The notes beneath the pieces were generated by a model, which saw nothing but the letters and a program-made list of their open reading frames with translations, made no database searches and had not been told where the DNA came from. The translations under genes were made by a program, and so were the position numbers. A DNA stretch of 64,000 nt from Anisakis pegreffii (taxonomy: Eukaryota; Nematoda; Chromadorea; Rhabditida; Anisakidae): positions 1 to 64,000 of the forward strand of contig JAPYMA010001094.1 of NCBI GenBank assembly GCA_035041965.1, read 5' to 3'. This document shows, one piece after another, positions 41,820 to 53,800 of this stretch; the first letter of the stretch is position 1; each line of letters opens with the position of its first letter.

Positions 41820-43019
41820 TTTGAGGATGGATCTGAATCTGGAAATTCTTTGATTAGTCAATCGATTTGATTTCGTGTGTTCCAGTTGAAGTGATCCAAT
41901 CGCTTTCGCTATCACTTCCGAAATCGAAACCCTTCAAAAAAAAGCAAACAAAAATTCACTATTAATCCAACCTGAAGCACCCTGAAAACATCAATGATGT
42001 TAATAGATATCACATTGGAACGAACTCTTAATCGTTGTATTTAGAATAATGAAATCTTCCGTTTGATTAATATTACTCAAGTAAATCAAAATTATCGCAA
42101 ATTGCTTCGATGAATTAAACTAAACGATTCCTCTCTCTCAAAGTTGATTCCAATCAAAATTTAACAACACATTCCGCTAATTGATCTTTCAAGAATTTCT
42201 AATCTGACATCTATTCATTCGAAAAGTGAAATGAAAAGAGGACACTGCATTCTGTTTTGTTTGTTTATTCGATGTGCATTTCATTCAGAGTAAACGATCC
42301 AATCAATCGCTTTTAAATCAAAATGAAGTCAAATCAAAATTGAATCGAATGTGCAAGCATCATTATTCTACTGAATGCCGAATACCAGTTAATTTTTTTC
42401 TGTCATTAATTCTCCTTCAAGAAGGCATCTACTCTTCTTGCGAGAACACACTAGTTTCCATTACTTCATCCATCCAGTCATCTAATCCTCGACTAATTGA
42501 AAATACTGGTCTCGTTGACTCGTCATCTATCGCTTAATCATCTATCAATAGCCTAACACTACCAGCCAGCCGACTCTTCAGTATTAGCTTAGAGCTCTGT
42601 TCAATAATCACAGTTCTCGTAATCTCTAGAGTAGTGCTTCAATTGAGAACAAAAAAAAAACAACATTTCTAAAAAACATTCCTTGCGTTCCTCCCTCACA
42701 TTATTCAACTGTAATTACTTATTTCTGAAACGAGTGACTATACGTTCTGTGGCTATATTGTTTCTCGCTTAAAATCATTCATTTCATTCCCATAATTACC
42801 GAATGTTCAGTGTTACCTTGGGTACTGTCCTGGGTTTATGCTTGAATGTAGACTTCTTTAGAACGTCACAGCTCATATCTCTTCAGAACTCATTCTCCAC
42901 GTGAGAATTTCTCACATCTCGGATTCTCACGTGTGTTCTAAGAATTCAAACAATTTCCAATGCTGACTGTACTGCTGACTGTGAGAATTACTATTGTTAT
43001 TAAGTTGAATTTTCTCAAA

Positions 43020-43188
43020 TTTCAAGCGTACAAGCAGCTCAACTCTTTGAGCACGACGTATCCGATAGAACATCATTGTTTCGTTGTGATCATTACGATT
43101 GCCACGGCACCTATCAGTGCCATCATTTTTACCGTCAATAAATCCAGCCAGATTATCAGCACTGTTGGGCAATACATCTTCATTAAAT
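43020..43188 (+). CDS. Candidate exon with one membrane segment (7TM-like)
   Basis: After a TTTCAAG acceptor the frame reads YKQLNSLSTTYP and then a long hydrophobic run (CFVVIITIATAPISAIIF). It is open to a GTTCGC donor at 43189. It could be the TM1 or TM2 exon of the 7TM-like gene whose later exons are at 44587-45139, but no linking exon was established. Confidence 0.3.
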
Positions 43189-44586
43189 CAGTTCGCTAAC
43201 GTCGTTTCTCTACTCTTTGAGAGTTTGCACTGTTTCGTTGCAGTTAGTGAATCGAACGAAATTTTGATACTTTGTTTGGATCTGCGGTATTTTTTTTTGC
43301 AATTAACAAATGCAATATGATTCGATTAAGACGCATATGTTTTCGTTGCTACTATTAGACAATCAAAACTGTTGATAGGTTGGTTCTTCACTTACAGATA
43401 TCGTTCAAAACATTCATTAAAACTGAACGCGTAGAATTAATTATACTTCCGCGGTTTTTTCTCTTTCCAAGCAATGATCACGCAGAATTCTGACATAGTT
43501 ATCGTTATCATTCAACAAAATTTTGTGGAATGCTGTTTATTTTAATGTTCAAGACGTTTTGATCGTATAGCACATATCGTGCTGATATCATTGTGTTGAG
43601 ATGAGAGCAGCCTTCGTTTGCAACTAGATCTCAATCAATGACACACGTATCAATATGGGTAAAAATTCATAGAATTTCCGGTCTTAAAAACTCATTTCAG
43701 GCTTGTTTCTCGGCTTCAGATGCTTGTTTCTCGCGCAAATTTTGGAAATTTTTGGCAAATTTCATCGTATCCAAAGCGAAAACCAAAATTTCAGTTCTCA
43801 ATGATGTGGAGGCGTTCGAACATCAATGATTAACCAACCAACCGTAGCGATAAAAACACTCCCACATTCCAATTTTCAGATGTGTTCTGTTAATAAGATG
43901 CAAATGTGCAGAACAAATATGAAAAGCAACAATATGAACAGAGCAAAATGTCACAAAAATGACATCGGAACAATGTCACAGAAAAAAGAATTGAAAAGAA
44001 ACATCCAAGAAAGCAGCTAAAATCCGTTCATTCGAAAAAGTAATCTAAAACTGGTTTTCTTTTGTTAGCACCATCAATTTTATTCACATTAGAAAAAAAA
44101 TTTAGAACGATTCGATTATTTCGCTCATTTGCCTAATGAAGCAATCCTCCGCACATTATCTGCCTACGTCGGTTGGGCGCAAAAGTGATGCCAACATCAC
44201 ATCAGAGCAGAAATTTTTTGACGTTGAGAGGAGCAAACTCGACCGAGCAAACGGCCGGCCCTCTTTTTGTGATCGCTATTCTATTCATCGAGAAGCTCTC
44301 AAATTACACAGCAATCCTTATATTCTCGACAACTGAATATCGCAAAAAAAAGCTTTTTCATCCATGAATATTGTTTGATTGTAGTCTGCTGCGCTTATGA
44401 GCGTATAATGAATGCATTTCGGTTGCACATTCACTCAGTGAATATTTTAGCAAAGATAAATGGAAATATATCCCAACTATGTATGGGTGGTACCAAAATA
44501 TATTAGAATGACAACGTGTTGCCATGTTTGCTGCATATGCGGCGGTTCAGTTTCGTGTTTGTGGTTTCGTGTAGTCCTGAAGCTAT

Positions 44587-45139
44587 ATGACAGGATATCA
44601 TCCACCCTCATCCATCATGCATATTCGAGCAAGCTTTATCACGTTTGCTCTGGCTGACGCCCGTGTATATGATCGTATTTCTTGTTGTCTCACAACGATA
44701 ACAATGTTTCTGATTACTGCTGGTGTTGTTTTTTTGGTGAATTTTCATATTTTACAAAGGACAATCGAGTGATAGACAGCAATTTTCAACGAAATTCTGT
44801 TGACGAATTTTAATTGGGTATTGTTGAGTAAAAATTAGTTTGTGTCGTGATTCAAAGAAGATTTCTAATATACTATTGTAGTATATCACAATTTCATTTT
44901 TCAGATATCTCGGTAGCTATTTTCCCCGTTCACGTGCAACATTATTCAGTAGGTATTGTCAAGGCGATCAAGAAAATGTTACGATCGCTTATCGGATGTT
45001 TGTTATTCTTTGCCCCATACTTCTTCCCCCTCCCTCATGGTTTGGCTTCTGCATCTTGAACGCAATAACACTTCAGTTGAAAAACCCCAAGACGGAGCGT
45101 TCAAACAGGCAATCTTACCAAGAACAAAGAGATGAATGA
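44587..45139 (+). CDS. Partial 7TM-like receptor, two joined exons
   Basis: One exon ends at 44768 in phase 2 before GTGATA; its start is uncertain, between 44587 and 44640. The next, 44905-45139 after TTTTTCAG, completes the codon and stays open to TGA. Together they encode a membrane segment (LTTITMFLITAGVVFLVNF) and an outer loop with cysteine (SRYCQGDQENVT). A second membrane segment (YRMFVILCPILLPP) and a charged tail (LKNPKTERSNRQ) follow. This resembles TM4 to TM5 of a GPCR. TM6 and TM7 were not found, so a donor may have been missed or the gene is broken. Confidence 0.45.
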
Positions 45140-45887
45140 ATTGACTGGATATAGGAATCATTTACGCTATAAGAAAAAGAGTGATCAAAAGTATCAAAAT
45201 ATGCTTTGCCAAAGAATCATCATCTTGTTTAAATGGTCTTCTAGTTAATTTTTCTGCAAAGTTTTGGCCAGTACAGATCTGCTGACGTTTTATTGATATT
45301 GATAGATTCAATTTGTTCGCTAGATTTCTTCAGTCCATCCCTCTAGGCATTCGTCTTTGAAAAAGGAAGTGGAAAATTTCTAATTATCATAAATGCACAA
45401 CGTATACTTTCAGTTCCTTTTGCTAATCTAACGCATTTCCTCAAACTTTCATACTAATCAATTTCACTTTCATGATAAGATTTATTTCTCGCATGAGTTT
45501 GATTTGCTGAACGATGTCGATTTCAACTGCACTCTGCAAATTAATTCATTTGAAGTGTGTTTTCACATTCTTCCAGTGCGTTCTTGCAACTGTGCCCGTG
45601 CTGTCAGATCTCAAATCAAATTCTCATCGAACTTCACTTTGAAAATTCAGCAGCATTTTATAAGCTCGGCAGAAGTGATGTGTACTTAAAGCCACAGAGT
45701 ATGCTCATAGTTAGTTGAGGGATTCAATTTCGTTTGAACTCGAATTAATTGAAATGAAAAGAAGATGTTTCCGGACGCAAACGGTGTGTGTATTCAGCTC
45801 CGCAACGTCACATCGTCATAAAAGTGTGATAATTTTTCAAGTATGACATGAATAATCGATTCTAAAAACGTTACAATCAGTTACAGT

Positions 45888-46752
45888 ATGATAACAGTAC
45901 TAACAATATTATGCGTATTCCTAATGAATCTGCCATATTGTTGCCACTGTAATCTTGATCATCATTGGTTATCGCCATTCGATAACACCACCGAAATATC
46001 CGCACTGTGCACGAACGAAAATCATGATATTGTTATGCTGAAACGAGGTGTACCTATGGTGTGTTTTGCAGTTTGAGTTGATATTCCTTCGAATATTTTC
46101 GTTTGTTTCTCACATCAGTATTTGTTACGTTCACAGTTGATTTCCCCTTATAATTTGTCGAATAAACACTTTCGGAATCGGCAGTTTTGATGAAAAGTGA
46201 TGCCCATAATCAGATCTACTGAACGATTTCGTTTCCTTGAGATCTTTTTCATTCAATCATGGTCAGTTTCATAAATAAGCAAATAAATGTGAACAGAGGA
46301 AATGATCCCGATTTGGTTTCGTACCTGAGATAATATCAAAAAAATGCTGATGCTAGAACAGTGAGTTCATCAAAAACCAAAACACTAAAAAGTAATGACT
46401 GAATAGCAGCAAATGTGTCAACTGCTATCAGACCAATAAAAGTGATAAAATCAATGAAAGCCAGTAAAAATCTGAATACGGCTAACAAGAAAAATTTCAG
46501 ATGTATAATTTATTTCGTCACGATGTTATGTGTTGGCTTGAAATCCAACGTTATGTACCGCCACGTTATAATCAGTTGATATGGTTTCTGCAATCGCTCG
46601 GCTATTGTGATGTTAACCGAGAGATTAATTGGCGGAGACGAGGCGTTGAGTATAATCGTGATTTTCAACTGAAGATCACCAGAGCTGCTTTCGCTTTGGT
46701 TTGTCACTTATGCTATCATCGCGTTCTTGGCTTCCGACGACGTGACATCTAG
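45888..46752 (+). CDS. Candidate secreted protein, at least two exons
   Basis: Exon 45888-46058 begins with a signal-peptide-like start (MITVLTILCVFLMN) followed by cysteines and an acidic region. It ends CCTATG|GTGTGT in phase 0. Exon 46501-46752 follows TTTCAG, also phase 0, and contains HDVMCWLEIQRYVPPRYNQ. It may instead end at an internal GTTTGT donor near 46699 and continue into an exon at about 48213-48359 (KAHDRLFPATGND, then a GTGAGT donor). I do not recognise the product. Confidence 0.35.
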
Positions 46753-46759
46753 AAGCGTA

Positions 46760-48050
46760 TCATCCAAAAAATTCATAAAAACAAGCCAAGTTTACGAATT
46801 TGAGTTGACAACAGCGAATTCTTCATTGCGATCACAAAAACAATGATCACAAAACGTGAACTTTAGCTGTTTGCATCTCTCAGGGAAACAGCTAGTCACT
46901 TCACTATGGCTACAAGTAATATGATCACTCAATTATGGTCATTTTCGATTATGCTCATTAGAGCTTGATACATTGCGAATGGCCAATTCATGAGCAAAGC
47001 GTAGAACTCATTACTGTTTATGAAGGAATGTTTTGAAGGAAAAATTACCGAGTGATTATAATTGCAACTCTTAGTATTCATCGTTCAGAGCCAAGCAATA
47101 GTTTTGTTTTTTAGAAAGTATTCGATTGTTCACTTACCTTACACTTACAAGATGGGCATTCAGTTAAAGTGCTACTTTAATTTCACATAAACTGTCATGG
47201 GCAAAACCGATAACAACAAAACAAAAACCACTTTGAGTTAGAAGTATTATAGAATGGGTCTCGAATTGAGAATTGTTTATGGCCAAGTCAAATAGCAGCA
47301 CGTATTGATGGGCTTAGAAAGCACCGTCTGCTTTTGATAAGAATTCCAATTGGAGAAATGATATTGCGTATTGCAGATATGTCGGCAAACAGATGATATT
47401 GGACGTTACGATTTAAGTAGATACGCATCGCTGTTTCGTATTATGTTCGAAAAAACCAACGATGATAGACTGTTAGTTTACTATCATTGCTAGATGAGGT
47501 TTATTCTCTCGTAAAAGTAAGAGTGGATCGCATAAGATCTAGTGCAGATTGCCTATAATAAACCTGCAACGATCCTGATCAGCTGAATAGAAACCCTAAC
47601 GACAACATACGAGAAGTCTGTCTGCGAGAGGAACAAAACCGATAGAGCATGAAACTTCACGTGGTTGCCTTCTGAATGCAGACTTCTGACTCTGTACGAA
47701 CATAGTCGTGCGCTAACTGTGCAAACGATTCATTACTTCATTCATCATAAGCAAACATCAAGAAATGCAGAGTACTCTTAATTTTTTGAAATCAGTGGAA
47801 ATTTTTTTGAAATCATCGCCGATGATAGAAATCAACTGTCTTAGCATGACAATTCGTTCGTTTTCACATTCCTTTTCGTCAACACTTTTTTTCCGAAATT
47901 TATCTGCCATCCATCGGGATTTCGTCGGAACATAGAGCCACGTACACTCTGTCTTTAATTTGAACCGAATATCCGTATCTCACTGCTGTCTACATGTGCA
48001 CTTAAGACCACTCAAATTTCACACAGTGTTAATCATTCTTCTAAAATGTT
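46760..48050. other. Stretch with no supported gene
   Basis: This AT-rich DNA has no reading frame above 60 codons and no obvious repeat. It would be an intron if the exons at 46501 and 48213 belong together. Confidence 0.35.
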
Positions 48051-48056
48051 CTTGCT

Positions 48057-48108
48057 GATTTATGTGACCAATTTTTGTTGTGAGTGATTTATGTGACCAA
48101 TTTCTGTT
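48057..48108 (+). repeat. Short tandem duplication, period 29
   Basis: GATTTATGTGACCAATTT is repeated with one period of 29 bp at 48057 and 48086. It lies just before the candidate exon at about 48213. Confidence 0.8.
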
Positions 48109-48212
48109 CTGGCCGAAAATTGTTCGAAGTATGCCAAAATTCTGCGTATTCGCTTAAAAAAGCGCCGACTTCTCAAAATACTCTCTTATCGCCTTCATAT
48201 CAGGCAATAATC

Positions 48213-48359
48213 AAAGCACATGACCGATTATTCCCAGCTACAGGTAACGATATCGCTCGTTTCAGGCATATCTGTGAAAAAGTTATATCACTTTATCAAG
48301 ATCTCTATACTCGATGTTTGGTAGCTTCACCAACTGGAAGAGTAAGACTTCTCGAAAAA
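48213..48359 (+). CDS. Candidate internal exon, function unknown
   Basis: After an ATATCAG acceptor the frame reads AIIKAHDRLFPATGN and ends LLEK before GTGAGT, phase 0 at both ends. The frame is also open further upstream, to 48084. Possible following exons near 48558 and 48670 could not be ordered. No family was recognised. Confidence 0.3.
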
Positions 48360-49299
48360 GTGAGTCAACATGCAGCTCAGTCTTTTTATCATTGAGTTTC
48401 TTCAAAAATCATTTGAATGTCGATATTCTCGCATCTGGATTGTAATTTCTTGGGAATCAATGCTCAAATGAAGAAGTTTGAAGTAATATCGGATCGAAAG
48501 AGAACATTCTCTCCGAGAAATATTTTTGTTGTTGCCTTGTTCCAGTTCCACTGCTTATCATTTATTCAATCATCTGTTGCTGAGAATTTCGGATTGACCA
48601 TTTGCCACCTCTCATAATTTTAATCAGAGTATCCGATTACATCCAGTCAAACCTCATCAAAAATTCTCATTCTTTCAGATATGTTCAGGTCGTTCCACAG
48701 TTCGTCTCATTAAAATGCGGGCATTCTTTAAAAGATTCTCAAGGAATTGCTTCACTTTCAATGATTTCTTCAACAGTAATCCAATTGCAAGCCAATCTTT
48801 GGGCTATGCTCTATCAAATGATACGGTTTTTATGAATATGCTAAGGTTTTGAATTTAACTTTTCTATAAGTCTCCAATGCTTAATATATCTTTTTCATAC
48901 GGTTTCAATACTGGAACAACCGACTACACCACTCCTTTGTTCACAAAATAGCAAATGAGTTCCTCGCATCAGAAGCACCATTTTGAATAAATAGTGATTC
49001 GTTTGAATAATCCACACGGGATGATCAAAAATTAACTGTTGAAGCTTACGATTAGAGACTTAACTATGATTTGTTTGACTTGTAAAATATCGCATGTTCA
49101 GGCTTCAAAAAAATTTTCTTTTCAGCACGAATTTAGTTGGAGCGATAAGTAGTGATAGTCAACTACCACAAATTGTGCTCAAAACAAGACTTCTTTTACA
49201 ACATTTCAGCATTGCGGCCATCAAACTGCAACGCATTATCGATAGAGCAATCAGGTATGTTCACAGCATTCAGTATCGTCATTTATTTACTTTGATGAA

Positions 49300-50860
49300 A
49301 TGCACACTTAGAGATTAATTTCTCATCGTCGTCTACGAAGCATTCTTACTATTAGGCCATATTTAGAATCACTTCACCAAATGCTTTTTCAAAGTTGAAT
49401 TCAGAAATAAAGATTAAATAAGTTTAGTTATTTTGAGAACGTTTTCGAAACTTGATCCACAAATTATTTTCGATTGCTCATAATTAAAATGAACAAGTTT
49501 TAAAAGATGGACTGGCAACTCCAATCCATTTCATGTGACATTCAAACTTTACGGTCATAACATGACCATTAAATTGGCTCATTTTAAGTCACAACATGAC
49601 ACCCATAAACTTCTGGTTGCCTAAAATTGAATCTTTCATTCTATAGACTATTTATTCAGCAATCTGCAGTAGAGTTGAGAAGCGAAACATTTTTCCGGCT
49701 ACTGTCAATCGAAAATCCTATCTCTGATCACCGACAAGGCAAATTTTGAGAGTTGCTGGATTTCAATCGGTCGTCACCAAAGATCAACCTTTCTTCATTC
49801 CGTCTAACTGATACTGGAAATCTTTTTCCATCCTAATTCCGATCGAATCATTAAGAGTTGCCGCATTCTTTATTCATCACTTTTGGAATTGTTATTGTTG
49901 TGAACTAGTCATTGAAGTGGCCAATGCTCAACACCAATCCTCATTAAATTAACAATTTATTTCATAAAAAATACAGCTCACATTCAGAAAGGTTTATGTT
50001 TCGAAAACAGATTTCAAGAAAGAAAAAGCAATAAATCAACAAAAAATGAGCGAAAATACTATGAAATCCAAAAAAAAGAGAAGAAATGAAAGGGAATGAT
50101 TGATTTTGCCATTTCTTTTCGAATGCCGGAAGAAAAAAGCGCACAAGAAAACATAAAAGTCAATGGAAGCAATTAGGAGCGATATTTATTTTTCAACATA
50201 AACACAGCAAAAAATAAAACAACTTTCAAGGCTTTCAGCGGGTGTGTCTTCTTGTTAGTAATCACCTTGATTTTGTATAAAATGCAGAAAGTCTCCCGAT
50301 TCACATCATGCAAGCTTGTTTCAGTCGCATCTATTGGGTAGATATCACGAATTTTGACAATGAACCAGTCATCTGAACAAGACGATTATCTGAGTGGTTC
50401 CACAAATTTAGAGCAGTGGTTCTCCACTCTTTTTTGTCTCCCGCAACCTCTAGAAAATTTTAAGATGCCTTCGTAGCCCTTACAATAACAGTTTATTCAA
50501 GAATGCAACGCGACCATTTTTATTTTTTTGTCGAGTTGAGATTCGAAGTGATTCAAATTGATTATTCGTTTTGAATAGATCTAATCAATAGATCTAATCA
50601 AAAGAATTATTTTTAAAGTATTGCCCACTTCACCCCGTGTATGTGGCGTTGAACTCAGTCCTTACCTACTTTAATGCACAATATAAATTATGAAACCCGG
50701 TCTCGCACTCCCTGGAATTCCATTTCATACCCCCCCTCCCCGAGGAATGCATGCATACCCGGTTGATAAACCCTCATCTATAATAGTATTTCAAAAATTT
50801 CAAATTAGATGAGGGTAAGGGCTCGAGAGAGTTCCAATTGTGCACCGTGATGATGATCTG
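49300..50860. other. Intergenic stretch with a hAT-like end
   Basis: No gene is supported. The text GCAGTGGTTCTCCACTC at about 50413 is like the terminal sequence of hAT elements. The matching opposite end was not found. A C-run lies near 50730. Confidence 0.4.
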
Positions 50861-50870
50861 GTGCATTTAG

Positions 50871-53800
50871 ATGTACGCCTCCGACTTCACCAACGGATGA
50901 GAACACACCAACTTTATTGCTGGATGCTGGTTACGATGATGATGGTACGAGCGTGAATGCAACGCATATCAGCTATGATAACGACGACACGAACAGTGAC
51001 GAGTGCCACTCGGTAAATGATGCGTACGCGAATATACCGAACGTTAAGCAGTTCAGGTGCTCCACTTGCTCATTCTTCAGTTCCTTTTCGTTTGCAACTA
51101 ATCCCCTCAGGGATCGCCATCGCCAGTCTTGGAGAGATCCGTGAACCGATGAGTACATCTGGCATGAGCAGTAAGCAAGCAAGTCTGAGTAAACTGATGA
51201 TGAGTGGCTCAAAAATATCGCACCTCATCATGAGAGCTCATCGTGAGAGTGAGGCGTACTTTTGTTCACAAATCGCTTATTAGTAAATGCCACAGTGTAC
51301 AGAATGATATTTCGTACTGATCTAGCATGAAATTGTGTGATCGAGAGCAGTGATTTTTCTATATTCCAGTTGAACTCTTTTATTCCTGATACTGACACTG
51401 AAAATCTCTTATTTCAGCTCATAAACTTTCTATTCCTGTTCTATTCCTCTTCTATACCATGGTATAGAATAGAACAATTCCTAAAAGAGGAACGCACACA
51501 GTAGAATAGGATAGAGCCGTTTGAGAGCAGAATAGAATAGAATAGAACAGTTTTCAAAAAGGTGGTATAAAGGCATACATCACTAATCAAGAGTATGCAT
51601 GCACTCATATGCTGTCGCATACAATTACTCTCCAAACAATAAGTTTTTCAAGTTAACTGTCAGTGCAAGCTCAATGATTCGTAAATAACTGGAAATTCAG
51701 TCTCTTATCTACAAATTTTGCAGAAAAATCGCAAAAATCGCCGAGATCGGCTTAACGGTTGAAGCAATTCTGCTATTGTTGGTTGTCACGAATACGGTGA
51801 TGCTTTCGATATTGCTGTTGAAAACCAAAGATCACTTGTCCACTGCTACAATTCTATTCATTTTCAATATTCTCTTCTCGAATGTGCTTTTCATCGCTTC
51901 TTTCGTCGGATTATTCGCCGATTTTCTGGACGATGAACAATTTGGACAACTCTCTGAAGAGGTGATTCTGCTGAAGAGTTCATTAATTATTCATCGTGTT
52001 CATTCAGCCTTTCGCACTCATTTGTGCATTCGTGCACATATTTCCAAATTATTTATTCATTCGTATTAACGGCTGACTGAGTGCTGCAGTTTTTGACGAT
52101 TTTAAGTGTGCGCAATTGTTAAACAAAACAATTTGTCGGAAGAATAGTATCGTTTGAGTTTTTATGAAGCGTTATTTCTATGAAATGCTGCTGTTGGTGA
52201 AATATTGACAGATTACATTCCATAAGCAATCAAAAGTATGCAGATTCAGTTAGATCCTATCGATTGAATGACTTGAGCTCAATAAATTCTAGTCAATTGA
52301 TTCATCACAATGCGCCCAAAAGGCATTGGGTGTTAGGTTTCAGTACCGCTCTCGGGGAATGTTTCAGCCGAATCTGAATACTAGATAGTTAGTCGCACTT
52401 TATATGTGACTAAAATTCACGAGGAACATCTGAAGAGATTTAATATATATGTAAGCATGCAGACAATCTGCGATCCGCGAGTTTGAGAGTATTTTTCATT
52501 TTCCCTTGTGCGATTAATCCTGCATTCGGGCTTTTCAGTCGAATATCCTCAGTCTCATTAAATCCAGGAAAAGTCTACAAAAAAAAACCTGAAAACTACG
52601 CCAGCTATAAGCAACAATAAAAATTTTATGTGATCGTTCAAGATCAAATGGAAAGCTAAAAAAACACATATGAGATGATGTCAATCTCTATGAAAAATGA
52701 GAATCAGCAATAGGAAAGACCTTTAAGGAATAGTCCAATCTCAATTGGTGTTTGCGATATGTAAGTGAAGCTATCTAACTATGGTCCAAATGAATTAGAT
52801 CATCATCTCATATGAACAATTCAATGCAAATGCTTCGATGCGGATGTCATCTCAACTCTCGCTCAATGTTTATCCAAAACTTAAAACACTCATATTTCTT
52901 CAACCGTATTCATTTTGATTGATTTTTTAATGCAAAATGCATTTCATTTGAAATTTCATTGAAGGGATCAGCCAGAGCCTTTAAACGATTTTATACATTA
53001 AAGTATAGCACTTTACTGATATGGATTATTACGGTTCTGTTATCATTAGTAAAGTTAATGATAATACTAACAATAATAACAGCAACAATAGTGATGTCAA
53101 CGAATGCAGTAATTCATTTATGGAATCAGTAATTACCACTCATGCCGTTCGAGCTTATGCCTTTCCGCTATCACCCACACCAATATCGTGATGTTCCGTT
53201 GCGGATATCCTTCTTCCTGCAGTATGATCGGAAATTATTCATCCGTTTTAGTAAAGGAAATTATCCATCCGTCTTCATGAGATTCTAAATTTGATTGATG
53301 ATTTGACGATTTTAGAGGTGTTGTGCCATTCGTCCGTATTGTGCAATGATTTCTGCAGGGTTTGGTTCGCAAAAAGTCCAAAAAAATGCTTTACGATTAC
53401 TCGAATGATCATGCAAATGTTTAGTAATCATTCAAAAAACTTTTTGCACTGAAAGAATAACAGATGACCAGTAATCTGACCGTAAACCATTTGAAATCAA
53501 CGGATAACCGTAAACCAATAATCTTTCTGAAACTAATAAACATTGTTAGCTGCACGGAAAAAACAATGCCAACGAGGGAAGAATGTGATATTAGTGATAC
53601 TGGTGACAACAGAAAGGCATTAAATCGTAATGAGTTGCGGTTGGATTTGCTGATTAAATAAATGAGTAAACGATTATATTTAGTATATTGTGGATAAATA
53701 GATGCCTAGAGATCTGCTTATTAACTGTTCCATAGTAAAACAACAGTAAAGATTAGTGTCATACATGTTCTGAATAATTAAACACAGTCGATCAGCAGTG

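Noticed and set aside
48247..48268. Apparent 22-nt intron GTAACG...TTTCAG inside the exon at 48213
   Set aside because: It is too short to splice, and the frame continues through it without a stop.
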